From the NCBI RefSeq assembly GCF_000024965.1, contig NC_013530.1:1054001-1118000 (forward strand): DNA of 64,000 bases, given 5' to 3'. A model generated the notes under the pieces. The model saw only the letters and a program-made list of their open reading frames with translations. It did no database searches and was not told the DNA's origin. Below are positions 51,790 to 61,076 of the stretch, piece after piece (the first letter of the stretch is position 1; each line of letters begins with the position of its first letter). The DNA is from Xylanimonas cellulosilytica DSM 15894 (GTDB taxonomy: Bacteria > Actinomycetota > Actinomycetes > Actinomycetales > Cellulomonadaceae). The position numbers and the translations under genes were made by a program.

Positions 51790-51986
51790 AGCCCGGTGAC
51801 GCTCGAGATCGCCTGCTGGAACGCCTGCTCGAGCAGCGGGCCGGCGATCGCCCACAGCGCGACCACGAGGCCCGCCGTCATCAACGTGACGAGCACCCAC
51901 CCGGGCACGTCGCCGCGCTCCGGGTCGAGGGCGTCCGGGCGCTCGACGAGATCGTCGGGAGCCTGCGGCGTGGCGAGGTCGGACAT
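51786..51986 (-). CDS. Short single-pass membrane protein in the Tad locus, candidate Flp-like pilin
   Basis: 66 residues: a charged N-terminal 28 residues (SDLATPQAPDDLVERPDALD, PERGDVPG) then one hydrophobic helix WVLVTLMTAGLVVALWAIAG and a short amphipathic end. It stands where a Flp pilin gene would be, between TadC and TadE, but lacks the GATAIEYG motif of Flp. It could be a minor pilin or an assembly partner. The stop overlaps the tadE start. Confidence 0.68.
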   Translation of the reverse strand: MSDLATPQAPDDLVERPDALDPERGDVPGWVLVTLMTAGLVVALWAIAGPLLEQAFQQAISSVTGL

Positions 51987-52010
51987 GGCGGTTCCTTTCG
52001 GGGACGGGTG

Positions 52011-52949
52011 CTACAGGCCGACGCGGAGCGTGGCGAGAGACGGGTAGATCGCGAAGACGACGGTGATGGGCAGGATGAGGAACACGACCGGGACGAGCAT
52101 GACGACCTCCTTGCGGCCGCCCGCCTCCATGAGCGCCCGCCGGCCCGACTCGCGCACGTCCTGGGCCTGAGCCCGCAGGACCTCGGCGAGCGGCGTGCCG
52201 CGCTCCAGTGCCACGGCGACCCCCTCGGCGAAGCGGGTCAGCGACGGCAGGCCGGTGCGGTCGGCCATGTCCGTCAGCGCGAGCGCGATCGGGGCGCCGG
52301 CGCGCACGTCGGCCAGCGTGCGGCGGATCTCGACGGACAGCTCGCCGCGCGCGGTGGCGGCCACGCGCTCGAGGGCGGAGATCGGTGCCTCGCCCGCGGT
52401 CACGGCCAGGGCCAGCAGCTCGGCGATCGTCGGGAACTCGGCGACCATGCGCTCCTCGCGCTGGCTGATCTGCCGGGTCAGCACCTGGTCGCAGGCCGCG
52501 AACCCGCACGCCCCGCTGATGAGCACCAGCGCGGCGAGCGGCACGGGCGCGAACCCGCGCGCGGCCCCGATGAGCAGCGCCAGCACCAGCCCGACGACGA
52601 GGCCCGCACCGGTCCACACCACCTGGCGGGCGCGGAACTGGTCGACGCTCTCGGTCGAGCCCGCGCGGTCCAGCCGCCGTCGCACCTCCGCGCGCGGGGA
52701 GCCGAGCCGCTCGAACCAGTGCGCCAGGTCCGCCAGCCACGGGGCGAGCAGCCGCTCGACGACGGGGAACGGGGACCGCACCGGCTGCTCGCGGAGCAGG
52801 CCGCTCGTGGCGTCCCGCGGACGCAGCGCCGGTGCGAGCCGCGACGCCAGCGTGACCCGCCGGGCGCGGAACCAGGCGACGACCAGCACGAGGCCCAGGC
52901 CGCCCAGCGCCCCGATCACCGCCCCGTCGGGGGAGACCCACGCGCTCAT
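52011..52949 (-). CDS. tadC: Tad secretion system inner membrane protein TadC
   Basis: 312-residue type II secretion F-domain protein. Helices at the N-terminus (IGALGGLGLVLVVAWF), middle (GLVVGLVLALLIGAARG) and C-terminus (VVMLVPVVFLILPITVVFAI) flank a cytoplasmic helical domain (EFPTIAELLALAVTAGEAPI, LRAQAQDVRE). It pairs with TadB to form the platform over the TadA ATPase. ATG 52949 overlaps the tadB stop (ATGA). Confidence 0.88.
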   Translation of the reverse strand: MSAWVSPDGAVIGALGGLGLVLVVAWFRARRVTLASRLAPALRPRDATSGLLREQPVRSPFPVVERLLAPWLADLAHWFERLGSPRAEVRRRLDRAGSTESVDQFRARQVVWTGAGLVVGLVLALLIGAARGFAPVPLAALVLISGACGFAACDQVLTRQISQREERMVAEFPTIAELLALAVTAGEAPISALERVAATARGELSVEIRRTLADVRAGAPIALALTDMADRTGLPSLTRFAEGVAVALERGTPLAEVLRAQAQDVRESGRRALMEAGGRKEVVMLVPVVFLILPITVVFAIYPSLATLRVGL

Positions 52950-53803
52950 CGCAGCACCCGGCCTTCCTCGGGCAGGCGCCCGATCTTGACCATCAGCCGG
53001 TAGGCGACGACCGAGCACGCGGCGCCGCCCGCGAGGACGAGCACCCCGGCGGCCGAGTCGTAGGCGCGGGCGGTCTCGGGGCGCGTCGCGAGGAACGCCA
53101 GCACCACCCACGGGCCCGCGGCGGCGAGCCGGGCGCCGCTGACCGTCCACGACTGCCGGGCCTCGAGCTCGCCGCGCGTTCGCGCATCTTCCCGCAGGAA
53201 CGTGGACAGCGTGCGCAGCAGCCGCCCCAGGTCGGAGCCGCCGACCTCACGCGTGAGCCGGAGCGCCTCGATGATCCGGTCGGCGACCGGGTCGGCGAGC
53301 CGCGCCTTGAGCAGGTCGAGCGACTCGGTGAAGCGGCCGGTGGCGCGGTAGTCGGCCGCGAACCGTGCGAACGGCTCGCGCAGCTCGACCGGACCGCGCT
53401 CGCCGAGCTGGCCGACGGCCTCCGGCAGCGACAGCCCGGCGCGCACACCCGAGGCGAGGTGGTCGACGACCTCCGGCCACACCTCCCGCAGGCTGCGTCG
53501 GCGTTTGCGTGCGCGGGCCGCCACCAGCGCCGACGGTGCCGCCGCGGCGATGGCGGCGAAGCAGAGCCCGATGGCGGGGGAGCGGGTGGTGGCCAGCACC
53601 ATGAGCAGCACGACGGCGGCGAGCGCCGCGCTCGCCCCGTACAGCGCGCCCGGGGTGACGGAGGCGGCGCCCGCCTGCACCAGCAGGTCCTGGGTGCGGG
53701 CGATGCGTGCCGAGGTCCGCCGCGGGCGTCCCGACGGCGCCCAGGCCGACCACCACACGCAGAAGAGGCCCAGCCCGAGCAGCAGGCCGACGAGGACGCC
53801 CAT
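52946..53803 (-). CDS. tadB: Tad secretion system inner membrane protein TadB
   Basis: 285-residue type II secretion F-domain protein. It starts with a membrane helix (VGLLLGLGLFCVWWSAWAP), then two helices around residues 50-95, the cytoplasmic F domain (WPEVVDHLASGVRAGLSLPE, REVGGSDLGRLLRTLSTFLR) and C-terminal helices. One base separates it from the tadA stop. Confidence 0.88.
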   Translation of the reverse strand: MGVLVGLLLGLGLFCVWWSAWAPSGRPRRTSARIARTQDLLVQAGAASVTPGALYGASAALAAVVLLMVLATTRSPAIGLCFAAIAAAAPSALVAARARKRRRSLREVWPEVVDHLASGVRAGLSLPEAVGQLGERGPVELREPFARFAADYRATGRFTESLDLLKARLADPVADRIIEALRLTREVGGSDLGRLLRTLSTFLREDARTRGELEARQSWTVSGARLAAAGPWVVLAFLATRPETARAYDSAAGVLVLAGGAACSVVAYRLMVKIGRLPEEGRVLR

Positions 53804-53804
53804 G

Positions 53805-55061
53805 TCAGCGCGCCTCCGTGGCGAGCAGCGCCCGCACGTCGATCCCGGCCCGGGCGAACCGCTCCTCGCCGGGCGGGAACCCGTCGCCGCGCACGAGCCG
53901 TCCGCCGAACGCGGCGGACTCGCGGTGGAACAGCCCGGCGGTCTCGACGCGCCCGTCCTCCACGCGCCCCGTGACCCCCACGATCTCGCGCACCTGCCGT
54001 TCGCCGTCGGGCGTCACGCCCAGGTGCACGACGACGTCGACGGCGCTGGCCACGGTGGGCACCACGAAGTGGTGGGTGACGTTCTCCCCGGCGAGCAGCG
54101 GGAGGGTGCACAGCTTGGTGACGGCCTCGCGGGCCGAGTTGGCGTGGATGGTGCACATGCCGGGGACGCCGCTGTTGAGCGCGACGAGGAGGTCGAAGCT
54201 CTCGGCCTCGCGCACCTCGCCCACCACGATGCGGTCGGGGCGCATGCGCAGCGCCTCCTTGACCAGGCGGCGCAGCGGGATCTCGCCCGTGCCCTCCAGG
54301 GAGGGCTGGCGGCACTGCATCGCGACGATGTCCCGCACGTCCAGGCGGAGCTCGAACACCTCCTCGCACGTGATGACGCGCTGGGCCGCGGGGATGGACC
54401 CGGCGAGCGCGTTGAGCATCGTGGTCTTGCCGGCCTGCGTGGCCCCGGCGACGAGGATGTTCAGCCCCGCGCGCACGGCTGCGTCGAGGAACGCGGTCGC
54501 GTGCGGCGTCAGCGATCCGAGGCGCACCAGGTGGTCCAGCCGGGACGCCCGCACCACGTGCTTGCGGATGTTGACGGCGTACTCGGAGCGGGTCACGTCG
54601 GGGATGACCACGTGCAGGCGTGACCCGTCGGGCAGTGCCGCGTCGACGAACGGCGAGCTGAGGTCGAGCCTGCGCCCGCTCGACTTGAGCATGCGTTCGA
54701 CGAGGTCGCGCACCTGCGCGCTCGTGAGGATCGTCGTCGTCAGCTCGGGCTGGCCGCCGCGGGCCACGAACACCTGCGCGGGGCCGTTCAGCCAGACCTC
54801 TTCGACGGTCGGGTCGTCGAGGTACTGCTGGAGGGGGCCGAGCCCGGCCAGCAGGTCGACGAGCGTGCGTGACGTCTCGACGGCGTCGGGCAGCGCCGGG
54901 ACGAGGCCCCGCGTGGTGCGGTCGGTGTAGTCGCTCACGGCGTCGGCGACGAGCCCGGCCAGCGCGGACCGTTCGCGCACGGGGTCGATGCCGCGGCGGC
55001 GCACGAGCTCGCGCACCTCGCGCTCGAGGATCGCCGCGGCGTCGTCGAGTACGGCAGTCAT
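53805..55061 (-). CDS. tadA: Tad pilus assembly ATPase TadA/CpaF
   Basis: 418-residue secretion ATPase that powers pilin assembly. The N-terminal domain ([20 protein letters not shown]) precedes Walker [17 protein letters not shown] at about residues 190-205, the Asp box [11 protein letters not shown], Walker [17 protein letters not shown] and the His box [11 protein letters not shown]. It is the first visible gene of the tad operon. No tadZ/cpaE or prepilin peptidase gene lies upstream in this window. ATG 55061 is chosen for homology with GGGGGG upstream. Confidence 0.93.
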   Translation of the reverse strand: MTAVLDDAAAILEREVRELVRRRGIDPVRERSALAGLVADAVSDYTDRTTRGLVPALPDAVETSRTLVDLLAGLGPLQQYLDDPTVEEVWLNGPAQVFVARGGQPELTTTILTSAQVRDLVERMLKSSGRRLDLSSPFVDAALPDGSRLHVVIPDVTRSEYAVNIRKHVVRASRLDHLVRLGSLTPHATAFLDAAVRAGLNILVAGATQAGKTTMLNALAGSIPAAQRVITCEEVFELRLDVRDIVAMQCRQPSLEGTGEIPLRRLVKEALRMRPDRIVVGEVREAESFDLLVALNSGVPGMCTIHANSAREAVTKLCTLPLLAGENVTHHFVVPTVASAVDVVVHLGVTPDGERQVREIVGVTGRVEDGRVETAGLFHRESAAFGGRLVRGDGFPPGEERFARAGIDVRALLATEAR

Positions 55062-55247
55062 TCGGTGTCCCCCCGGATCACGCTCCCCGGGCGTCCTGCC
55101 GGCCCGGATGTGGCCGCTGTGCGGCCATCGCAGGCGCCAGCGTAGGGGACGGTACGGCTTGTCCGGAAAGTCCTGTGGACAACGGTCAGGATGCGGACGC
55201 CGCGACCCCGGGCGCGCCCGCCGCGACCGAGCCCCGCGGTACGCGGG

Positions 55248-55253
55248 TAGCCT
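55248..55253 (+). promoter_or_regulatory. Leaderless -10 box (TAGCCT) of prfB
   Basis: TAGCCT ends 7 bases before GTG 55261. The 199 bases between tadA and prfB hold nothing else I recognise. Confidence 0.55.
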
Positions 55254-55260
55254 GACGTCC

Positions 55261-56373
55261 GTGGCCTCCATCGACTTCCCCGCAGAGATCCGCGCGCTGC
55301 GCTCCACCCTCGAGTCCATCGAGGGCGTGAGCGACCCGGTGGCGCTGCAGGCGAAGATCGCCGTCCTCTCCGAGCAGGCGTCCGTCCCCGACCTGTGGGA
55401 CGACCCGGAGGCCGCCCAGAAGATCACCTCCGCGTTGTCGGCCACGCAGGCCGAGCTCAACCGCGTCAAGAGCCTCGGCCGCCGCATCGACGACGTCGAG
55501 ACGCTCGTCGAGCTGGGCCAGGAGATGGGCGACGAGGACTCGCTCACCGAGGCCGAGGCCGAGGTCGTCGGCATCCGCAAGGACCTGGACGCGCTCGAGG
55601 TCCGCACCCTGCTGAGCGGTGAGTACGACGCGCGCGACGCCGTCGTCACGATCCGCGCCGGCGCCGGCGGCGTCGACGCCGCGGACTTCGCCGAGATGCT
55701 CATGCGCATGTACCTGCGCTGGGCCGAGCGCCACGGCTTCCCGACCAAGGTGATGGACACCTCCTACGCGGAGGAAGCCGGCTTGAAGTCGGCGACGTTC
55801 GAGGTCAACGCCCCGTACGCGTTCGGCAACCTGTCGGTCGAGGCGGGCACGCACCGCCTGGTGCGCATCTCGCCGTTCGACAACCAGGGCCGCCGCCAGA
55901 CGTCGTTCGCCGCCGTCGAGGTGGTGCCGCTCATCGAGCAGACCGACTCCGTCGAGATCCCCGAGTCGGAGATCAAGGTCGACGTGTTCCGCTCGTCCGG
56001 CCCCGGCGGCCAGTCGGTCAACACGACGGACTCCGCGGTGCGGATGACGCACATCCCCACCGGCATCGTCGTGTCGATGCAGAACGAGAAGTCGCAGATC
56101 CAGAACCGCGCTGCCGCCCTGCGCGTGCTCCAGTCCCGCCTGCTGCTGGTGCGCCAGCAGGAGGAGGCGGCGAAGAAGAAGGAGCTCGCGGGCGACATCA
56201 AGGCGTCGTGGGGCGACCAGATGCGCTCCTACGTGCTGCAGCCGTACCAGATGGTCAAGGACCTGCGCACCGAGCACGAGTCGGGCAACACGGCCGCGGT
56301 GTTCGACGGCGCCATCGACGAGTTCATCGAGGCGGGCATCCGCTGGCGCCGCAACGCTCAGGTGAAGAGCTGA
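55261..56373 (+). CDS. prfB: Peptide chain release factor 2
   Basis: 370-residue RF2 that terminates translation at UGA and UAA. The stop-codon-reading SPF tripeptide is in [11 protein letters not shown] and the catalytic GGQ loop in [20 protein letters not shown]. The frame is continuous from the GTG; the in-frame UGA frameshift site found in many bacterial prfB genes is absent. ftsE and ftsX follow, as in most actinobacteria. Confidence 0.96.
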   Translation: MASIDFPAEIRALRSTLESIEGVSDPVALQAKIAVLSEQASVPDLWDDPEAAQKITSALSATQAELNRVKSLGRRIDDVETLVELGQEMGDEDSLTEAEAEVVGIRKDLDALEVRTLLSGEYDARDAVVTIRAGAGGVDAADFAEMLMRMYLRWAERHGFPTKVMDTSYAEEAGLKSATFEVNAPYAFGNLSVEAGTHRLVRISPFDNQGRRQTSFAAVEVVPLIEQTDSVEIPESEIKVDVFRSSGPGGQSVNTTDSAVRMTHIPTGIVVSMQNEKSQIQNRAAALRVLQSRLLLVRQQEEAAKKKELAGDIKASWGDQMRSYVLQPYQMVKDLRTEHESGNTAAVFDGAIDEFIEAGIRWRRNAQVKS

Positions 56374-56560
56374 CCGCACCGGTCAGCCGGTGACGCCCGC
56401 CGTGTGACGTCGGCGCGGATCGCCGGGTCGCGGCGTGTCTGTGCCGCGCGGCCCAGGCTGCGTGCGATGGTCGATGACGAGATCGCCGCCCGGGGACACC
56501 GATTCGGGGGACCTGCGGCGGCGGTCCGCTGCATCGTCCCCGAGCACGGGAGCCAGCTCC

Positions 56561-57562
56561 GTGATCCGTTTCGAGAACGTGTCGAAGGTCTACGCCCGCG
56601 GGGCGCGACCTGCCCTCGACACCGTGAGCGTCGACATCGCCCGCGGGGAGTTCGTCTTCCTCGTCGGCGCGTCCGGGTCCGGCAAGTCGACCTTCCTGCG
56701 GCTCGCCCTGCGCGAGGAGCGCCCCACGCGCGGCAGGATCTATGTCGCCGGGCGGGACCTGTCGCGGCTGAGCGGCTGGAAGGTGCCGAGCCTGCGCCGC
56801 AGCATCGGCATGGTGTTCCAGGACTTCCGGCTGCTGCCCAACAAGTCGGTGTACGAGAACGTCGCCTTCGCGCTGGAGGTGATCGGCCGTCCGCGCCACG
56901 TCATCAAGACGACCGTGCCCGAGGTCCTCGAGATGGTGGGTCTCGACGGCAAGGAGAAGCGCCGCCCGCACGAGCTCTCCGGCGGTGAGCAGCAGCGCGT
57001 CGCCATCGCCCGCGCGTTCGTCAACCGCCCCCCGATCCTGCTCGCCGACGAGCCCACCGGAAACCTCGACCCGACGACGTCGCTGGGCATCATGCGGCTG
57101 CTCGAACGCATCAACCGCACCGGCACCACCGTGGTGATGGCCACGCACGATGACGAGATCGTCAACGAGATGCGCAAGCGCGTCGTCGAGCTCTCGGGCG
57201 GCCACACGATCCGCGACGACGTCGCCGGCGTCTACGGCGAGCGCGAGCGCATCCTGCCCGACGTCGCGGCCAGCCCCGTGCTGGACGCCCCCGGCGCCGG
57301 CGAGCGCCAGGCCCACCGCACCCTGCCCGACGTCGGTGACCTCGAGGCGGAGGCGAAGGCCGAGGCGGCCGCGGCCGCGGAGCCGCCGCCCTCCACCGTC
57401 ACGCCCCCGTCGTCCGCCGTGCCCGTCGCCTACGCGGTCCCGGCGCCCTACGCCGCGACCCGTCCGGTCGACCCCAGCGCGCAGCGACCGCCGTCGGACG
57501 CCGACGACGTCGTGCGACAGGTGCTGCGCGAGCGGGCCGTGCGCACCGGACGGGAGGGCTGA
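56561..57562 (+). CDS. ftsE: Cell division ATP-binding protein FtsE with C-terminal extension
   Basis: 333-residue ABC ATPase that with FtsX controls septal wall hydrolysis. [19 protein letters not shown], Walker [12 protein letters not shown], signature [14 protein letters not shown] and Walker [14 protein letters not shown] fill the first 225 residues. The last 105 residues are an Ala/Pro-rich disordered extension, longer than the normal 220-230 residue FtsE and probably cytoplasmic. GTG 56561 follows GGGAG; the long in-frame region upstream (from 56435) lacks homology. Confidence 0.93.
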   Translation: MIRFENVSKVYARGARPALDTVSVDIARGEFVFLVGASGSGKSTFLRLALREERPTRGRIYVAGRDLSRLSGWKVPSLRRSIGMVFQDFRLLPNKSVYENVAFALEVIGRPRHVIKTTVPEVLEMVGLDGKEKRRPHELSGGEQQRVAIARAFVNRPPILLADEPTGNLDPTTSLGIMRLLERINRTGTTVVMATHDDEIVNEMRKRVVELSGGHTIRDDVAGVYGERERILPDVAASPVLDAPGAGERQAHRTLPDVGDLEAEAKAEAAAAAEPPPSTVTPPSSAVPVAYAVPAPYAATRPVDPSAQRPPSDADDVVRQVLRERAVRTGREG

Positions 57563-57565
57563 ACG

Positions 57566-58480
57566 ATGCGCCTCCAGTTCGTCCTCACCGAGGTGCTGCA
57601 CGGCCTGCGCCGCAACCTGTCGATGGTGGTCTCCGTCGTCCTGGTGACCTTCGTGTCGCTGGCGTTCGTGGGCGCCGCGGCGCTCATCCAGCGGCAGGTC
57701 GACAAGCTCCAGGACGACTGGTACGACCTCGTCGAGGTGTCCGTCTTCCTGTGCCCGAACGCCTCGACGGCGCCCACCTGCGTGGGCGGCGAGGCGAGCG
57801 AGGAGCAGATCGACACCCTGCGCTCCGTCATCGAGAACGAGCTCAGCGCCGAGGTGACGACCATCTACTTCGAGACGAAGGACGAGGCCTTCGCGTCGTT
57901 CAAGGAGCGCTACGAGGACGGCAGCTACCAGGGCATGCAGCTCACGGTCGACGACATGCAGGCGTCGTTCCGGCTCAAGCTCGCCGACCCCAGCCAGTAC
58001 GAGGTGGTCTCCGACGTGCTCCAGGGGCGCGACGGCGTCGAGGTGGTCGTCGACCAGCGGGCGGTGTTCGAACCGCTGTTCCTCGCGCTCAACCGGCTGT
58101 CGATGCTCGCCGCGGGCCTCGCCGTCGTCATGCTGCTGACAGCCGCCTTGCTCATCACGACGACGATCCGGTTGTCGGCGGTCTCGCGGCGGCGGGAGAC
58201 CGGGATCATGCGCCTGGTCGGGGCGTCGAACCTGTTCATCCAGCTCCCGTTCCTGCTCGAGGGTGCGATCGCCGCCGTCGTCGGCTCGCTGCTCGCCGTC
58301 GGCGGGCTGTGGCTCGGCGTGCGCTACCTGGTCACGGACTGGCTCGAACAGTCGGTGAGCTGGATCGCCTACGTGACCACCAGCGACGTGCTGGCGGTCG
58401 CGCCGCTGCTCATCGGCATCGCGGTCGCGCTGGCCGTGGTGTCGTCGGTCGTGACGCTCAACCGATACACGAGGGTGTGA
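57566..58480 (+). CDS. ftsX: Cell division protein FtsX
   Basis: 304-residue permease-like partner of FtsE. One helix near the N-terminus (LSMVVSVVLVTFVSLAFVGA) is followed by an extracellular domain of about 130 residues containing CPNASTAPTCVGGE, and then three helices starting LAAGLAVVMLLTAALLITTT. Actinobacterial FtsX works through the extracellular loop on a partner hydrolase, here probably the M23 protein encoded next. It starts 3 bases after ftsE. Confidence 0.94.
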   Translation: MRLQFVLTEVLHGLRRNLSMVVSVVLVTFVSLAFVGAAALIQRQVDKLQDDWYDLVEVSVFLCPNASTAPTCVGGEASEEQIDTLRSVIENELSAEVTTIYFETKDEAFASFKERYEDGSYQGMQLTVDDMQASFRLKLADPSQYEVVSDVLQGRDGVEVVVDQRAVFEPLFLALNRLSMLAAGLAVVMLLTAALLITTTIRLSAVSRRRETGIMRLVGASNLFIQLPFLLEGAIAAVVGSLLAVGGLWLGVRYLVTDWLEQSVSWIAYVTTSDVLAVAPLLIGIAVALAVVSSVVTLNRYTRV

Positions 58481-58487
58481 GACGAGG

Positions 58488-59921
58488 GTGAGACAGCACG
58501 GGTTCGCACGGGCGGCCGTCGGGGCCGTCCTCGTCGCGGCGCTCGGCTTCGGCGTCGCGGGGTCGGCCGCCGCCGACGACATCGACGACCGGCTCGCCGC
58601 CGCGCAGCGGGACGCGCAGCAACGGCGCAACGAGCGGGCAGGGCTCGAGGAGGACCTGCACGAGACCGACCAGAAGCTGAAGCAGGCGGTGCTGGACCTC
58701 GACGAGGTCGAGGCGCGCCTGCCGGTCGCCCAGGCCGAGCTGGAACGCGCCCAGGCCGACCTGGAGAAGGCGCAGCGCGAGGCCGAGATCCTCGCGCAGC
58801 GGCTCCAGGACGCCCAGGACGAGGAGGCGGCGGTCACCGCCCAGCTCGCGGCCGGGGCCGGCCAGGTCGAGGCGGCCCGCGCGGACATCGCGCAGATGGC
58901 GCGCGAGGCGGCCCGCGGCCAGGGCAGCGTGTCGGCGTTCGGGATCGTCACGGGCGCGCAGTCGACCGAGGACTTCCTGGCGCAGTTCGCCGTCTCCTCC
59001 TCCGCGGCCCGGTCGCAGGCCCGCACGCTGACCGCCCTGCAGGACGCCGAGGCGCTGGCGCGCAACCAGGAGGCGCGCCTCCAGGCCGTCCGGGAGCAGA
59101 TCGACCAGCTCAAGACGGCCGCGGACGCCAAGGTGGTCGAGGCGCAGGAGGCGGAGCAGCGCGCGAAGGACCGCAAGGCCGAGGTCGAGTCGCTCATCGC
59201 GAAGCAGAAGAAGCTCAAGGCCCAGATCGAGGACCAGAAGGAAGCCGCGCTCGCCGAGCTGCGCCAGAACGAGGCAGAGCAGAAGGCGCTCGAGGCCGAC
59301 CTCAAGAAGATCATGGCGGAGCGCGACGAACGTGACCGGCGCATCGAGGAGCAGCGCCGCAAGGAGGAGGAAGCGCGCAAGAAGCGCGAGGCCGAGGAGC
59401 GCCGCAAGCAGGAGGAGGCCGCGAAGGCGGCTTCCGGTGGCGGCTCGAACAGTGGCGGCGGTTCGAGCGGCGGCGGTTCCGGCGGCGGTTCCGGTGGCGG
59501 CAGCACGACGCCGGTGTCCACCACGTTCCTGGGCTGGCCGACCGCCGTGCCGCACGTCACCAGCAGCTACGGCATGCGGTTCCACCCCGTGCTGGGCATC
59601 TGGCGACTGCACGCCGGCACCGACTTCCGCGCCTACTGCGGCACGCCGATCCTCACCTCGCAGTCCGGCATCGTGGTGCGCACCGCGTACGGGTCCGGGC
59701 CGGGCAACAACATCATGATCGACCACGGCACCGACAACGGGCAGAACATCATGACCCGGTACCTGCACCTGTCGAGCTTCTCGGTGAGCCAGGGGCAGTG
59801 GGTGAGCAAGGGGCAGGTGATCGGCCGCTCCGGCAGCACGGGGACGTCATCGGCCTGCCACCTGCACTTCGAGGTGTACGTCAACGGCAGCACCGTCAAC
59901 CCCATGACGCGCCTGCCCTGA
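58488..59921 (+). CDS. M23 family murein hydrolase activator, EnvC/RipC-type partner of FtsX
   Basis: 477-residue secreted protein. A signal peptide (ARAAVGAVLVAALGFGVAGS followed by AAADD) is followed by a coiled coil over about residues 30-310 rich in Glu, Lys and Gln. A Gly/Ser linker of about 25 residues comes next, then an M23 LytM domain. The LytM zinc motifs are in LHAGTDFRAYCG and the final CHLHFEVYVNG, with HLSSFSV between, so the domain may be enzymatically active. Coiled coil plus LytM next to ftsEX matches the EnvC layout. It starts 7 bases after ftsX. Confidence 0.92.
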   Translation: MRQHGFARAAVGAVLVAALGFGVAGSAAADDIDDRLAAAQRDAQQRRNERAGLEEDLHETDQKLKQAVLDLDEVEARLPVAQAELERAQADLEKAQREAEILAQRLQDAQDEEAAVTAQLAAGAGQVEAARADIAQMAREAARGQGSVSAFGIVTGAQSTEDFLAQFAVSSSAARSQARTLTALQDAEALARNQEARLQAVREQIDQLKTAADAKVVEAQEAEQRAKDRKAEVESLIAKQKKLKAQIEDQKEAALAELRQNEAEQKALEADLKKIMAERDERDRRIEEQRRKEEEARKKREAEERRKQEEAAKAASGGGSNSGGGSSGGGSGGGSGGGSTTPVSTTFLGWPTAVPHVTSSYGMRFHPVLGIWRLHAGTDFRAYCGTPILTSQSGIVVRTAYGSGPGNNIMIDHGTDNGQNIMTRYLHLSSFSVSQGQWVSKGQVIGRSGSTGTSSACHLHFEVYVNGSTVNPMTRLP

Positions 59922-60001
59922 TCCGGGCGCCCGCCGTCGGCGCCTCCGTCGTCGTCGGAACCCCGTGACGAAAAGGGCGCGGACGATCCCGGCGTGCCCC
60001 G

Positions 60002-60007
60002 TATCCT
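60002..60007 (+). promoter_or_regulatory. -10 box (TATCCT) of smpB
   Basis: TATCCT lies 28 bases before GTG 60036, which has its own GAAGGAG ribosome-binding site; this gene is therefore not leaderless. Confidence 0.45.
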
Positions 60008-60035
60008 GGGAGGCCGACCGGACGAAGGAGCAGCA

Positions 60036-60569
60036 GTGGCGAAGGGCGCACCCAAGCAGGTGGCGGAGGCATGGGCGAAGCCCAAGGCCAAGGCTGCCGA
60101 CAAGGGTCCCGTGCGCACGGTGGTGGCCAACAACAAGAAGGCACGCCACGACTACGTGATCGAGGACGTGCTCGAGGCCGGCATCGTGCTGTCCGGCACC
60201 GAGGTGAAGGCGCTGCGCATGGGCCGCGCGTCGCTCGTCGACGGGTTCGTGCTCATCGACCGCGGCGAGGCCTGGCTCGAGGGCGTGCACATCCCCGAGT
60301 ACTTCCAGGGCACCTGGAACAACCACGCCCCGCGCCGCAAGCGCAAGCTGCTGCTGCACAAGGACGAGATCGTGCGCCTGTCGCACAAGGTGCAGGAGAA
60401 GGGGCACACCATCGTGCCGCTGTCGCTGTACTTCCTCGACGGGCGCGCCAAGGTGGAGATCGCGCTGGCGCGCGGCAAGAAGGAGTACGACAAGCGGCAG
60501 ACGCTGCGCGAGCAGCAGGACAAGCGCGAGGCGCAGCGTGCCATGCGTCAGCGCGAGCTGCTCACGTAG
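60036..60569 (+). CDS. smpB: SsrA-binding protein SmpB
   Basis: 177-residue tmRNA partner required for trans-translation. The OB-fold core reads [35 protein letters not shown] and EVKALR, and the C-terminal tail ([20 protein letters not shown]) is the helix that occupies the mRNA channel. The first 25 residues are a Lys/Ala-rich extension. GAAGGAG lies 5 bases before GTG. ssrA follows after 61 bases. Confidence 0.96.
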   Translation: MAKGAPKQVAEAWAKPKAKAADKGPVRTVVANNKKARHDYVIEDVLEAGIVLSGTEVKALRMGRASLVDGFVLIDRGEAWLEGVHIPEYFQGTWNNHAPRRKRKLLLHKDEIVRLSHKVQEKGHTIVPLSLYFLDGRAKVEIALARGKKEYDKRQTLREQQDKREAQRAMRQRELLT

Positions 60570-60630
60570 GGAATACCGTCGTCCGCGGTGCCGTTGACCC
60601 GGTACGCTGGACCCGTTGACAACTGCACAT

Positions 60631-60999
60631 GGGGCTGATCGGTTTCGACGGTGGTCGTGCTTCGAGGAGAAGCGGGCCGAGGATGCAGGCTCATCTCGTC
60701 AACGATGCCTGCACACACATAGTTGCCGATAACACGCGCAACGACTTCGCCCTCGCCGCCTGAGCGAGCCCCGAAGTCCGTGAGCCCGGGATCGCTCTCG
60801 ACCCGGTAGTTCGCGTCATCTAGAGAGCTCAGCCGCTGACCTGGGTCGCTTAGGTCAGTGGGACACCCAAGGCGACTGAGCCCGTCCGCGAATGAGTCTG
60901 CGCAAGCGCGGGGGCCGAGAAAATCCATAGCAGACTGCGCCCGGAGAAGTCCTGGAAAAGCGTCACCGGACCAGGGTTCGATTCCCTGCAGCTCCACCA
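60631..60999 (+). ncRNA. ssrA: Transfer-messenger RNA
   Basis: The 369-base tmRNA begins GGGGCTGATCGGTTTCGACG and ends with GTTCGATTCC and the encoded CCA after GCAGCTC. The acceptor stem pairs GGGGCT with AGCTCC. The tag reading frame at 60725-60763 encodes ADNTRNDFALAA and a stop, the usual actinobacterial ..DFALAA degron. A TACGCT box (60603-60608) may be its promoter -10. smpB lies just upstream. Confidence 0.97.
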
Positions 61000-61013
61000 G
61001 TCAGCCAGTTGTC

Positions 61014-61053
61014 ACGACGAAGGGCGGTCCCACACGGGGCCGCCCTTCGTCGT
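61014..61053. terminator. Bidirectional hairpin terminator after ssrA
   Basis: An 18-bp stem (61014-61031 with 61036-61053) carries one G-T type mismatch and a 4-base loop, between the convergent ssrA and cytochrome genes. Confidence 0.8.
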
Positions 61054-61076
61054 GCCACGTCTCTGCTCCCGGCCGC

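Noticed and set aside
55261-56373. Programmed +1 frameshift in prfB
   Set aside because: The RF2 frame is continuous from the GTG to the end and no in-frame UGA is present near codon 25.
56376-56393. CACCGG-TCAG-CCGGTG hairpin as terminator of prfB
   Set aside because: A 6-bp stem is too short to count as a terminator in this GC background, and ftsE follows on the same strand.
60616-60621. TTGACA as -35 element of the tmRNA promoter
   Set aside because: It lies only 10 bases before the mature 5' end, so a matching -10 would fall inside the tmRNA. TACGCT at 60603 is better placed.
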